This document shows positions 46,330 through 59,700 of a stretch of 64,000 bases of DNA, in pieces (within the stretch, counting starts at the first letter, position 1; each line of letters begins with the position of its first letter). The stretch spans positions 3,898,268 to 3,962,267 of the forward strand of contig NC_045144.1 in the NCBI RefSeq assembly GCF_008831285.2. Direction: 5' to 3'. A program made the translations under genes and the position numbers. A model generated the notes under the pieces. The model saw only the letters and a list, made by a program, of their open reading frames with translations. It was not told the origin of the DNA and made no database searches. The stretch is from Nymphaea colorata. Its lineage: Eukaryota > Streptophyta > Magnoliopsida > Nymphaeales > Nymphaeaceae.

Positions 46330-47552
46330 AGGGTTTCGGGTCCGATTATGGTCTTGGTTGGGTCATGGGGCAGGTTCGAGGCTAGAATTATAGGTTTGGA
46401 TCAGATTTGGGGACACTAACGGATCTAAACCGAGTTGAAAAAGGGGTATTTATGTAACTTGGGCCCGGATTCGGACCCATATACCCATGAGTCGGGTGTT
46501 ATGGATCCGAATCGGGGGCACGTCCTGATTCAGTCCGAACCGGTCTCGTGAGAGACCGGCTCGACCTGTCGAGCAGCTCGAAAGAAGTCGAGCAGTCGGG
46601 CTCGACATTTCCCCTTTCTGCGTGAGGCAGAGACAGGAAACCAGCGGCAGGGGGAGGGGCGCCCACTGCCCCCCACCTGTAATGATGGTGGGTGAGCGGT
46701 GAAGGGTGACTCTCCCTCGGTTCATGATTTGCGACGGGAGGCAGGGCGACGGCAAGAGGCAGTGCGACGGGCGGCGGTCGGTTGGACGGAGGCGCCACCA
46801 AGTTTTCCCCCTTTCGTCGAGCGGAACAGCTTGCAACGTCTACACCTCCACCACCAGCCGGCGACGAAAAGGGCGAAGCCCGCCATGATTCACCTGGTCA
46901 TCGTGATGGGAAAAGCCGTCGCCTCCGTTGCTCCCATCGCCGAACAGAGCGGCACCGCCTGCTGACTGGTGGGCAGGGTTGTCGTTTCCACACACTGTAG
47001 GGAAGACGCTCTAGACAAATGCAAAGGAACTCCGGCAGGGGGTGTTGATGTCGGATATGGTTCGCCAGCCAGCGACGGGTCTCCGGCAGAACTCCCACCA
47101 GACGCAGTTCCCCTCAAAATCCCAATGTCTTTGGCAAGGTGGTTTCGTAATTGTTCTTCAGCTCCCATTGCGCAGAAGTTGGGAACACGGTTTGCAGTAG
47201 GAAACACCTGGTGATTCTCGTTTTTGTTCTGCGTGTTCTGCAAAACCAAGCAAAGCAATTCCTTTGATTTCATCAATATTTTTGGTTACGATAGCAAGAT
47301 CCTGCCCCATACGGGTGATTTCAGAGTCATGCTTTGCCAGAGTCTGCTGTACAACTTCTAGCTTATCTTTTTTCGTTTGCATGATTTCTGTTTGATTTTT
47401 CTCATTTACATTTGATGCAGGCTCTATAACTCGTGTTCCTGTAGCAGCAACATCGTTTAACTTTTTTTTTTTTCTTTTGGTTCTTTTGCAGCCATTTCTC
47501 TTGTAGCCATGGCACGATAGGGCAGGGACGAAGCCTTGCTCTGATACCAGTT
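46330..47552 (-). other. Untranslated leader of the Gypsy element
   Basis: Between the primer site and gag there is about 1.3 kb without Gypsy protein motifs. An open stretch at 47520-47160 on the minus strand reads as a mixed charged sequence (KTKRKKKKLNDVAATGTRV). It includes a helix-like portion with KKDKLEVVQQTLAKHDSEI, possibly a coiled coil. I do not recognise it as gag. It could be the N-terminal extension of gag or leader acquired sequence. Confidence 0.4.
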
Positions 47553-48029
47553 TGATGCAAACCAATTTGCAGATAAACAACTAACTTGAAGATGAACGAG
47601 AACTATGAACGAAACTTCAAACTAAAGCTCTTACACTAAAAAATAACAAGGAAGACAACATAAAACAAAAGTAGCCTTTTAACTTCATTTGACATCAACT
47701 GTATACAAAATAGCATTGTCGTCCATTTATATGGACGTGAATAGCAACAGGTCGGGTTCTTAACAAGTGTCCAAATCCAAACAGACTCACTTAGATACAA
47801 AATGAATATACTAACAAAATAGATAACAAAATAACATGTAAACCAAATTTACATTTCACCCTTGGTCTGCCTTGAGTATCTACGCAGAGGAACATCCTCT
47901 CATGTAGGCTTTGGGTCCACAGGGGATCCCATGGCTGAAGGCTCAATGACTGCACTGATGCCCGAATGTGAAACCTGGGGCGAGGAACTGGACCCAGGAG
48001 AGTGACAGGTCTGGTCCTGCCCTGAATCA
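47553..48029 (-). repeat. 5' LTR of the Gypsy element
   Basis: A 477-bp partner of 42062-42538. The primer binding site (minus-strand TGGTATCAGAG) lies three bases inside it, ending at 47549. Confidence 0.93.
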
Positions 48030-48034
48030 CATAT
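48030..48034. repeat. Target site duplication CATAT (right)
   Basis: Identical to 42057-42061 and adjoining the right LTR. Confidence 0.92.
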
Positions 48035-51000
48035 CTAGACGATGACAGGAAGAATTGTTTTTCCTGAACAGCGATCATGGAGCAACCATCTAGAGCATGC
48101 AAGTAGCAGTGCGTTGAAATTCCAAATGATGGCTTGTTTATGTGCGTAAAGTTATTGTTCTATAAAGGAAATCTTTATTTAGGCAATTTTGTATTCATAT
48201 ATCTCCGGCTTTTGAGGGAACCATAATGAGAAAAGCACATGTTTGGATGTTGCCTCATCAACCAACTCTCTGCCAACTTTAGGAAATAGGATGTAGCTAC
48301 CTGCTTAGACTTATATAGGTTTGCAAACTCCGGTAACATATGGTTATCGGAAATGTTTTTGCATGTCTAAGCATTGTCATTTGACTCTTCATCTGTGTCC
48401 ACTACCTGCATTGTTAATGGTTGGATAATGGTGGAGATGTCGGCTATTCAAATCCAGATAATCGAAACTCACAAAAGTATGAGATAATCTTACCAACCCA
48501 GCCCGGATGTTTCTTCACATGGAGTTTGCATAATTAACCATCTAAGGTATCACATGTGATGCTCATCATGGAACATAGTTTCACAAGCTTACAGAGAAAG
48601 AGAGAGAGAGAGAGAGAGTTCAGCCATACAACCTTCTGACATGCATAAGGATTGACTTCAACGCATTCTAAAACCAGTCCACTGTATTTGAATCTGATCT
48701 TAAGATGTCTGAATCTACATATGAAATGTACTGTTAGACCCGACCCATATCTGTACCCGAACCCAAATCTGTTTTTTAGCTGTATCTGACTCCAAATCAA
48801 AGAAAGAAAAAAAAATGTGATATTGCCAGGTGCAATAAAAAGAACCCAAAAACATAGGATCTGATCACATGAAAGGAAAGAGATGTGCTCTTTATTCACA
48901 TAGAACTTGTTCTTGACCTAACTGTCTGATTAATTTTGAGATCCGATCCGACATTCAAACAAATTGTCAAATCACCTGGATTCTATTTTAAAATCTAAAT
49001 GTGGGATGCCTCTGGATCTGATATCTGATCAAAACCGACCAATTTGTAGGTCAACCTGAGACGACTGGCTTATTTAATTTCAAAAATTTGAACTCCAAAG
49101 CTATGGAATTACCAAACGAACACATTACTGAGTTCTTTTACATTAAATTAATTATAAGATACCATTTCTTTGGTGCCTTAAAATAAGTAGTTTTACAATA
49201 AAGGTAACGTATTCTATAATTGACTACATTAGTTGTCAATCGACGTGCTTGCATGAGTCGATCGCCGCTGAGCACCTAGAGTTGCGATTCTGTGTGCTGA
49301 TGAGTTTATTTTTGCTACCCACAAGTAGAAATGAGTCATTTAGTTAGAACCTACCCGAGCCAGAGCATGAATGGTATCGCTGTTTCAGTAGCGCAGGAAA
49401 GTGATCTGTGTTTAAAATGGTTTCTGATAATTAGATTGTACATCTACAAGGCAGAATCCAAACAAAATTAAGAGACTATGAACGTAAGTAACTTAGAGCT
49501 TCCGAGTTTTTTAAGGAAATACGAAATCAAGTAAGCAATTCAGTTTTTTAGTTCCTTGGTTATTCCTGATGTTGAGCAGACGGGAGAAGAACTGTAGAAA
49601 TCGCACCTCTTTGCAGGAAAGCTAAGTTCTAATGGGAAGGGATGGAGCAGCGGCCTACTGAAGCATGCCATTGCACTTGAGGGGACAGGCATAGTGGCAG
49701 TGGTTGGTTCAAACATGAACGTCCATTCTTACATAATGCCGAAGCAAGCTGATCCCACTCTAATCTAATGGCGGAGGAAGGAGATGCGTTATTTTACATG
49801 CAACATATGAGCCGCACAGGGCCCTTAACTTCCCAAATAACCAGTACGTATATATTTTAATGCAAGTAACCATACTTTGCTGCGCTATCTCTCCTCTGAT
49901 TTGACTTGTGGCTTCTGGGTTCAACAATAGAAAAAGAAAAAAAATATCATTGATCTTCATGAACAGGGGTGTTATTTGGAGGGAATTTGTTCAATTTCAA
50001 TTAGCAATGCCTTTTCGATCTTATGGGTTGATGGTGCTGATGCAAACGCTTTTCGTTCCACGTGCTCACTCGATTATGTCAAGCACTCGTGAAGTTGCTG
50101 CCTCACGGCACGGGTGATGTCGGCCAGCCGGCCGGCTGCTTCTTTGAGTGATTTTGTCCGGCTCCTAGAGAGACGTACGCCATAAGGTGTTCCACCACTC
50201 GATCTTCTGCTATTTTCATTTCTTTTTCCCCTTCTCCTGATGAATAAATGCAGGATGTGACCGACTGTTGACAATCACGGTTGCCCATGTGCTCCACCAC
50301 CGGCCACGGCCTCGAGACTTAGCCTCTTCGGTTACTAATTGAGCCTCATTATAAATCTGGTATCATGTTCTCTTCTTCTTGAACGGCGTGAGCTGGGCAG
50401 AGGACACGAAAATGTCTCCTCTATTTGAGAGTAGGAATCTGATAATTCTGCACGTAAGTCCAAACTGACTTGATTACGTCTTTAATATCGAAGCGTGTTC
50501 GGTTCACCAATCTTTATGAATTGCAGAGAGCAAAGGAAAACGATGGTCTTTGATTATTTCGATGGGGTTAAAGAGAAGGGAAAACAAGAACCCTTTTTTT
50601 TTTTTTTTTCTAAGCGTTTCAAGAAAAGTTATACGAGCACAAAAGAGAAATATTTAACTAGGAAGGTTCAAAAATTCCTTTAATAAATAAATAGTGAAGC
50701 AGTAATGGATAATGAAACTGAGATTGATGCATGCAATGCATCGCGGTAACTACGGCATCCGAGTCGGCATAATTTTAACAAAGATTTCATTATGGGCCAC
50801 CTGGTCCGACCTCCTCAAACGTCAATTCACAATTCATTCCATTATTGTTACATATGTCGGCTTCAAGCTCAGCATCCGCCGTGGGGGATCCCCCACGGGC
50901 AGACTGGCCCTCCCAATGGAGACTTTTCTATTTCGTACAAGGGCTTCATCATATACGAAAACAGACCGTTTGGATTAAATTTTTCATCAACGCCTGACCA

Positions 51001-53200
51001 TCCCCCCTTGGAATTCTCAGTTCAACATAATTGCGCCTCCTTTTTACATATGTATATATATCCGTTGTTAAAACCATGCAATTCAAATGGAAAACGGAAG
51101 ACCATCTTGAGAAAACAATTACCACTAAGAAATAGTGATGCATCTGATATAGCGAAATTTGTGCGTATACAACTGTCAATTCTCTAGCTTCACCCGAGTT
51201 TTTTGAAGACCAAACTTGTAAGGTGCTGATCTTGGTCCTTCTCCCATCGCCTAGATGATCAATATCCATTGCGCTTGCTACTCGGTCGGCCAGAGTCAAG
51301 AACAAGAGCAGGACTTCCCATTTCTATGAAGTGAAACACACGATGAGGCTATCCTAAGAGCACTCAGCTTCTTTCTCCATCAGTAGCACTAAACAATATG
51401 TGTGGGTGAATCCATCGAATGGTATTTTATGACCCAATGCCATGTTTCTAAGAAAGAGGAAAGGTACCTATGCTTCGCCAAGTACACAATCAATCCACTA
51501 GATGATGTCGTTAATGAATCGTCAAAATCGTCCAAACCTGATATTTTATATTTCATTCAACTTTGAAGAGTGTGGCAGATTGATACTTTACAAGATTTAA
51601 TTTTTCACAATTAATTTGGGGACGGTTTTTCTATATGCAAATAGGTCTGGACGTTTGCATCCATTTGTCAATTTAAAATTCAAAAAGCTGATCTAAATCG
51701 AAATTTGATGCATACTCACACATATGGTTGGCTAACAGTGTAGCATGTGTACCCTCGCGGGTTGCTCCCATTTAAGCTGTACCATCTACAAAACTGTAAA
51801 GAATCGAGGACTTTTTTTTTGCTTCAGAGGACAAAAAGCAGTAATGGTGTGGAAGCCCCCAGGCAATGAAGACTCCCAATGGTTCTACTTGTTACGGCTT
51901 TAACAATAAAGTAACATCTCCACAGTGCTGTGTGAATGCTCAAATAAGTCAGGCCAGATCTTAGAACTTCGGCATCCATTTCCCTTGGTCCACAAGGTCG
52001 CTGCGGATGGGGGGGCGTGTTTTTTTTTTTTTGACGTTTTGTGAGTTAGAGCTTGTTGGAAATCCCAGTCTCTCTGTTTTTAGTAGACCGCAGGATGTCA
52101 CTTGTCCTCATCGTCGATAAGTGTCTGCCTTCGGCAACTGCCTTTGTTTTTTTGTTTTTGTAGGCCCCTCCGTTCCTCCCTCCTTTTCTCTTTCTCCTTT
52201 TTCCCCAGGAAAGAGACCTCACCCACGAGCCACCAGGCCCACCATTAATCCATTGAAGAACTTCCTTCAACCAAACAGGGCTTCGTCAGAGATCGAGTAA
52301 GAGAACTCCCCTCAATCTCAGCATTTATAGGATATAGGAGTCTTAGATCAATGTCGGATTCCCTTTCTTCTTCTTCATTTTCCCCCTGTTGCTGCCCGTA
52401 AGGCCCTTACATCGTGATCTCTTGAAGCGACAGAAGGCAGTGGCAGTGGGCCATTGGCAAAAGGCAGGCAGCTCACTGCTGCTCCTCCCTCGTTTCATTT
52501 TTGAACAAATGGGCTTTTAAAAGAGAATCACTGCTTAGCTAAGCCAGTAAGAAGGGAACTGATCAGAGTTACGCACACGGTGTTGGGGAGCACCTACCGT
52601 CGGAATCCTCCAGTCAAACCTGTCACTAAAAGGAGTGGACCCGAGTAAGTGTCAGCGGTCGTCCGCTGGTTGCGTAATTTCCGATGCTTTCTGCTGTAGA
52701 GCTATGGTCGGAGTGAAATCGCAAAGCTTTTACCACTGGGTCGACTTGGTCTGAGCCGGTGAGTTCTGCTGCTTTCTGCCGCAGTGATTTGTTATTGAGA
52801 TGATCCAGACAGAAGCAGCCGCCCCCATCAAGCGAGTCCAATGGCGAGAAAAGAGAGTCAGAATCGGAGTGCGGCAGAGAGCGGCGGTGGTGGTGGGGGG
52901 AGTTTAAAAATGAAAAACACAGTAAAGGGAGAGGAGAGGGGGGTGTTTTCTTCTGCGTCCACGTGCGCTGCAACAAGCAACAACGGCTACTCCCTCTTTG
53001 GAGGGAGTTTTTGATTTTTGTGTATTTGTAAGGGCATCGAGTGGCGCCATTCGGGGAAACTCCCCAATTGCAATTTGCAAACAAAACGAAGGAACCTGGA
53101 GAGAGAGAGATGCAGAGGCATGCCCATTAACCATAGTTAGAAAAAAGAAAAAAAGAAAAAGAAAAGCGCAGACAATGAGACAGGCAGAGAGTTGATGCTG
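48035..53200. other. Intergenic stretch between the Gypsy element and the STICHEL-type gene
   Basis: No gene could be supported. A short (GA)n lies at about 48594-48617. Two poly-T runs are near 50595 and 52021. GGGTCGGGTACAGATATGGG-type sequence (minus strand) near 48730-48770 resembles subterminal DNA of non-autonomous transposons, but I found no ends. The last kilobase is CT-rich and probably regulatory or leader for the gene to the right. Confidence 0.5.
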
Positions 53201-53254
53201 TTAGTAATCACGCTTTCTGAGAGTTTCATCAGATCTGAATCAGTGCTCCAATCT

Positions 53255-53783
53255 ACGCGGCTTCTTCTACTCTACTTCCTTCTCTCTCTAATAATCTCCT
53301 CCTCCTCCGTCCTCTCTTCACCTCTTTCCCATTCACCTGTGAGACTTCCTTCCTCACCCCTCCTCATTTTTCTCGCTGAAGTTGCTCCTGCTCTCGTCTG
53401 TTATGTGATTCTTTAGTTGGAAGGATCTCCATGTTTATTACAAATTAATTTGGGATCCCCTTTTCTATTGCCAATTAATTTGGGCACCAAGAGATCGCCT
53501 TTTGTCCATTACATGTTTGGTAGTTTCTTCTTGTTGAGCTGTAAATCGCTGTGCAATCGCTCGGATTATAGAGCATTTGGCTGGGAAGCAGCGGCTGGGA
53601 GTGAGACGGTGAAACACCTCTCGCCGGGTTGCCAAATGCACAAAAGGAGAAAGAATCGATTAATGACGGAATTAATTAGGCCCCCCTCTGGTTGTGGCCG
53701 CTTCAGCTTGCTTTCCTTCTTCGCTGCTATCAACATTCTCCTATGAGTGGTGGTTGGTGTTTCAGTTTTCAAGAAGCAACGTG
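53255..53783 (+). promoter_or_regulatory. Putative 5' leader of the STICHEL-type gene
   Basis: A CT-rich block (53260-53370) typical of plant leaders precedes the gene. The sequence TGGTTGGTGTTTCAG ending at 53765 looks like a 3' splice site 18 bases before the chosen ATG, so a 5' UTR intron is likely. An in-frame upstream extension without ATG lies between them, which supports starting at 53784. Confidence 0.4.
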
Positions 53784-56700
53784 ATGGTTGAGAGGAGGAT
53801 GGTCAGGCACTCCACTGATTCGGGCGAGCTCCGCCTGAAGAAGGAGCTCAGTGCCCTTGGAAAGGCTCGATTTCTGCGCGACCCGGAGACATGTTCCTCC
53901 TGGAGATCTCCAGTGAGCACTACCCGCTTCTCCACCATCTGTGCTCCCCCGAGCCACTCGCCTGGTGCCAGAGCAGGAGGAGGAGGTTCTGAGATCGGCA
54001 TGTCCAACTCTGTACCTGAGCGGAAGGACGCAGAGGTGCTGTTCGAGCTTGACCACTCGAGCTTGCAGCCGGCTGTCCCCATTGGCAGAGAAAAGTCCAT
54101 CTTCCTCTACAACTGGAGGCACCGGTCCAGCGGCAAGGGGAAATGGTCCTTCTCCAACGTTTTGGGTGGCGAGAACGGCCGGATTCATCCGAACAGGGAT
54201 GATATGCAAGGATCAGTTAATGAGAGCAGCACCGGAGTGGGCGAGAACAGTTTCAGCGATTCCCTGAGGGAAGATCCTCAGGATGTTGCTCAGCGCGTCG
54301 AGGAGTCCTCCCCTGTGGTCCTGAGGAGGCCCAGCAGGAAACCCCGGCAAAAAAGCAATGAAACCGATGCCAGAAACGGTCGCTCCAATCAGGAGGCACG
54401 CTCGAACTACTGCAATTCCGGGGAGTTTGGGGTTTCTCTGTACGATTCATCCCACGAGGCGTCCCATGCGCGGGCCGAGTCACCCCTGCTGCGCGGCTAC
54501 TCCGTGGCTTCAGAAGAGCAAATGATCAACCCCAAGGACGAGAAATGGAGCCGCTCGGCCAAGTTGCTGAGAGCTTCCAGGAGGGAGGAGGCGTCTTACA
54601 CGCCCGCATCAACGCGCAACCCCAGCCTGATCGATTCTTGGGATGGGACAACTTCATTTGGCGACAATGAACTGGACGACTATCTGGACGTGCAAGGGGG
54701 CCAAGGGTGTGGCATCCCCTGCTATTGGTCGAAGAAGATGAAGTACAACAAGACCCCTCGCTCTTGCTGTTCTCCCTCCTTCTCCGATGCATTGAGGAGG
54801 AGGAGGAGAACCAGGAGCCGGGGCCCCGGGAGCAGGGGGAGCAGCATCCTCTGTGCAGGACAGTTCATGTACTCCAAGCGCTCGCGGTCGCCATCGCCGT
54901 CACCGTCGCTGTCTCCGTCGGCTTCCATCTCGCAGCTCGGCCGCAAATGTTCCAAGGCCTCGACTGAACCTTCTCCGGTTTTGCCCTTGCTGCTGACCGA
55001 CGGAAGGGATCACGGAGCGGGTTCATCTGGTGAGACTCTAATCGACGAGTTGTCGACGGATTTCGGGGAGCTTGATCTGGAGGCTTCCAGTCGTCTGGAT
55101 GGAAGAAGATGGTCCTGTTGCAAGAGCCCCTCCGAGCAGCTGGCATTGGCAACCGGAACAGGTCGAGACAGAGGGGTGCCAGATCGAGAAACGCCGAGGA
55201 GTCTGAGCCAGAAGTACCGTCCGAGGTCCTTCGACGAGCTGGTAGGGCTGAAAATTGTGGTTCAATCGCTTGTCAACGCGCTGTCCAGAGGAAGGATAGC
55301 GCCCATGTACCTCTTTCAAGGTCCTCGAGGAACCGGAAAGACGTCTGTGGCCAGGATCTTCGCGGCCGCACTGAATTGTTTGTCAACGAATGAGGCCAAG
55401 CCTTGCGGGTTTTGCAAGGAATGCATAGACGGCGTTGCTGGAAAAAGCGCCAGCACCATAGAGTTGGATGCCACCAATGGCAAGGCTATGGCTAAAGTGA
55501 AGCAGCTGTTGGAGAAAGCTTCTGCGTCCCCTCGGCAGTCAAAGTACAGAGTGCTTCTTATAGATGAATGCCATGTGCTGTCCATCAAGACGTGGACGGC
55601 GTTTCTTAACCTGATGGAGGAACTTCCATCCCATTTGGTTTTCATATTCATTACCACGGAACCGGAGACTTTGCCCCGTGCTGTTGCTTCCCGGTGCCAG
55701 AGGTACCTCTTTCCCAAGATCAAAGAAGCAGATATCGTTCCAAGGCTCAGGATGTTGGCTGCAGAAGAGAATATGGATGTCGAACCGGATGCACTGGATT
55801 TGATAGCCTTGCATTCCGATGGTTCTCTTCGTGATGCAGAAACGGTGCTCGAGCAACTGGGCTTGCTGGGGAAGAAGATCACTGCATCTCTAGTTAATGA
55901 TTTTGTAAGTTTCACTATGAGCCGTTTGCTAACTAGGGCTTTGTATGTTGATGCTCGTTCTCCATCTGATCGCCGATGACTCTTTCTTTCTATAGGCTGG
56001 TGTCGTTTCGGATGACAAATTGCTTGATCTTCTTGAGTTAGCCATGTCCTCCAATACCTCACAAACAGTTAAAAGAGCAAGAGAGCTGCTGGATACGGGG
56101 GTCGATCCGCTGGCTCTAATGTCCCAGTTAGCAGCTCTCATTATGGATATCATTGCAGGAACTGACAGACTAGCGGACACCAAATGTGATGGATCGGTTT
56201 TTGATAAACAAAGCTGTAAGCCTCTTTTTCTCACTCTCTCTTTTTCCTGCTTGGTATTTTGTAAAATGCATATGCAACTTACATGTCTAAAGTCAATCAG
56301 ATATGCTTGTAGTCCAGTTTTGAGGGAACCAGTGAAATATTTATCCCTTGGTTTCATCATCTGCTCGACCTAAGCGACCTACTGTTCATTGAACATATTT
56401 CTTGTGTGTCTGTCTATTGAAGATGATAAAAAACGATCTTCTCAATATGTTGGGAGTTCTAAATTGGAATTTGATTGGTGAATCTCAAGGACACCTGTCA
56501 AAGTGAGGATATATTTCATCTATAGATGCCATGTAGATTCATATTCAGCTTCAATCTTGAAGATTTGGGGCTAAATGAAATCCTTTCCCATCTTAGGCTG
56601 CATCAAAATGGTTTCCAGCATAGCTTGCTAAACGAAGATGGCCATTTTCTGGTTTCTGTGGGTATCCCAAATACTCTCTCTAGATAGCCTTCAAAAAAAA

Positions 56701-59700
56701 AGGTCTTTGGTTGGAGCCTGAAGTACTCAATGACTGGAGCCACATGATTTTCTCTTTGTTGCAAGCCCACTAAACGTAGTTGGCCATTTTTAAGCCTATC
56801 CTCTTTTGAGGACAGGGGACTTCACACCAGTCTGTCCAGATGGTAGATTTTGTACCCCATTGTAGTTCCATTAATAAGGAAGCCTACCGCTTTGTATATA
56901 CCTAAAATGACATGCACCAATCACCTTCATTGGGCATCACGTTTCATAGTTGAGGAAAATGATACATCCCAGGCTTCCTGGAATCTGTAGGAAGAATCAT
57001 ATTCCAGTCCACCAAAAGAAGCTTTGAGCTTGAGGGAAATTTGGGAAAAGCACTAATAGAACATTCTTGCTATTCCATGGTATGTAGGAAAATGCTAGAC
57101 AATTGCATAAAATGTACAATTTTAAGTATGTGTTTCAGTAGAAATCATGCTAGTGAAAGGTTTCATTTCAAATTTTGAAAATTCTTTGATTTTCAAGAAG
57201 GTACTTTTCAGTTCAGGAAGAGAAGAATGTGCAAGACCATTCCTGGGTAATTTTAAAGATGTTCCTGTTGTTGCTACTGTGAATCATAGTTTAATTGCTG
57301 CAGGCCTATGTCTTTTACATTGAAATGCGGAAGCTTCATTTTCTGCTCTCATTTATATGTAGGCCCAGCATAGAAGCAAATCAGTTAGGATCAGCTCCAC
57401 ACACTGTAGCTGATTTTTTTTGTTATGTCTGCATAAATGGAACATCTCCATGTCTGCATTGTTTACCAGAAAATACAATGTGCCTAATTGACTTAGTTTT
57501 CCTTATTCTCTAGGTTAATAGTTTTCTTTCCTTTAAATTATAAAGTTTACATTATAATCATGCCAACCAAAGTTGAAAATGTTTCGGTTTTTTCACACTT
57601 TTAAAGTTGGTCGATAATGTTAAAATAAAATGAAACTATTAAGTATTATCACCATGCAAACACAACTGTAGAGAGAGAGTACATCGTCGTCACACCAAGA
57701 GAAGTGGAAAACATTTGTTTCCATGTCAATAGAAGCTTGTCTTTGGCATTGAACTGTTGAATACTCCTAGAGTTGGTCCTTACTGCCAAAACAAGATAAG
57801 GCTAACTATGCAAACACATTCATCCAAATGCGAACATGGCACAGAGCTCACATTCATCAAAATACACAATATTCAAAACAGAGAGGGTTTTCACGTAAGA
57901 TTGAAAACATCTTGGCTTTTTCTTACTCCTAAAGTTGGTCGACAATGTTAAAACAAGTTGAACTATTGCCATTTTCATGCAAACACATAGTGATTCACAG
58001 ATGAATGTTGTATCCAAGCACACATCATGCTAGATTGAGAGAGAGAGATAGAGACAGAGAGAGAGAGAGAGAGATTGTAGAGATTGCATCACGGCAACAG
58101 AAGCATCACGGCAACAGAAGTTTAAAACATGTGGATTTTTCCATGTCAATAGAAGCTTCTCTTTGCATTAAACTGTTCTGCACTCCTAAAGTTGGTCCAC
58201 ACTGTTAAAACAAGATAAGGCGTAATCAAAAGGCACAATTATCCAACTATGAACACCGTATGCAAACAGAGAGGTTTTCATGTGAGGAGCATGACAGTGC
58301 TAAAACCCTGAAGTACAGACTACAAGAGGCACTTTTAAGCATCGATATTACATGTCTTGGTCTTCTTTCACAAAAGCAGGAAAACAGACAACAAAAGATG
58401 AAGTTCATTAGAAGTACCTAGGCTAGTAATTTTTAGAAAAGGAACATAAAAGGGAACGAGGGATGCTTGAGAAACTAAAGCTTCTTCAGAGGCATGGTTA
58501 TAATGCAATTTTACTTGACGTGTTCACTCATTTTTATAGTTCTCTTTCTGATTTTTGCACTTTCTTTTGAAACCACCATTCAGTGACCGAAGCCGAGTTG
58601 GAAAGTCTAAGGCATGCTCTAAAAATTCTTTCTGAAGCAGAAAAGCAGCTCCGCCTCTCGAGTGATAGGTCAACATGGTTTACTGCTGCTCTCTTGCAGA
58701 TTGGCTCTAACAATCAGCCTTCTCTCGCTCCAAATAAAACCAAACAAAATGTTAGGCATGCTGATGACTTAAAGGAGCATAATAACATGCAAACTGAAGG
58801 AACTATTCAGCATAAAATGACAGGGAGTGTGAACAAGCATGAGGAGGCAGCATCATTACCCATTTCCGTATCAGCAAATGAAAATGCTTCTTACCCTGGT
58901 GGTCCTTCATCTAGTGATTCTAAAATGGATATCAATGATAATCTGCTGACATGCAGCAAATCAATGGAGGGTGCATCAGCTGTGGGTGATGAAGATGTTC
59001 AGGCGAATGTGAGTGGGTTTATACACATAAGCACATGTGAGCTGGATGAGATCTGGAGGAGAGTTGTAGAAAGGTGCCACTCGAAGACTTTAAGGCAGTT
59101 GCTGTTTAGTGATGGAAAGCTAGTGTCAGTTTACGAAGAAAACAGTAAGTTTTATGTCATTGGATGTGGATCCTTATCTAGTTTATGTGAAAATCTCAAT
59201 ATTAGATGCCCTTTCTGATTTTTCTGGTATTTTTTTTTCAACTCTTTGCTTTGTGAATTTCATAGGAAAAAGGACCACCACATGTTTGCTTTTTCTTGTG
59301 TTAGTTCTGTGCAATGTAACCCAGAAATGTAAGTGAAGGCTTTTGGAGGAATTGCAATTTCTTGTTCTTTATTTCACATCTTCCAATGTACTCTGTTTAT
59401 GCTTGTTGTGCTTATAGTTATTGGTGTAGGTATTTGCTTATTTGGTGGCAACTATTCGTATATTGGGTACTGTACTTGCTCATCTTAAACTTTTTTACTT
59501 GGCTAATAGTTTGTCGAGGTGGATACCTTCTTTTCTGGGATTGCTTCCTGCGCTTCATGAAGTTCAAAATTTAGTCATTCAGATATCTAGCCTACTACTC
59601 TGTTCTATATGCCATATATTCTGTTAATTTAAATTTTTATTTGGAAACCTGTTAATGTATAATCAACATTAACACCAGAAAAACGTTAGTACATTGTGTT

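Larger units (their letters stand above)
42062..48029 (-). mobile_element. Gypsy LTR retrotransposon with deleted integrase
   Basis: This 5.97-kb minus-strand element has 477-bp LTRs (42062-42538, 47553-48029) beginning TG and ending CA, a perfect 5-bp target duplication CATAT, and an initiator-Met-type primer site inside the right LTR. Domain order is gag, protease, reverse transcriptase, RNase H, then only scraps of integrase, the Gypsy (Ty3) order. By eye the LTRs differ at about 36 of 477 positions (7.5%), so this insertion is distinctly older than Copia B and C. It sits between the DEP1 fragment and the STICHEL-type gene, in intergenic DNA. Confidence 0.94.

Noticed and set aside
48720-49070. 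GGGTCGGGTAC-like sequence resembling the subterminal DNA of the 29-kb hAT-like element
   Set aside because: I could not find inverted ends or a target duplication around it.
52626-53081. Long open minus-strand frame of about 150 codons upstream of the STICHEL-type gene
   Set aside because: It has no ATG in frame, starts only from TTG, and its composition follows the CT/AG-rich leader. No domain was recognised.
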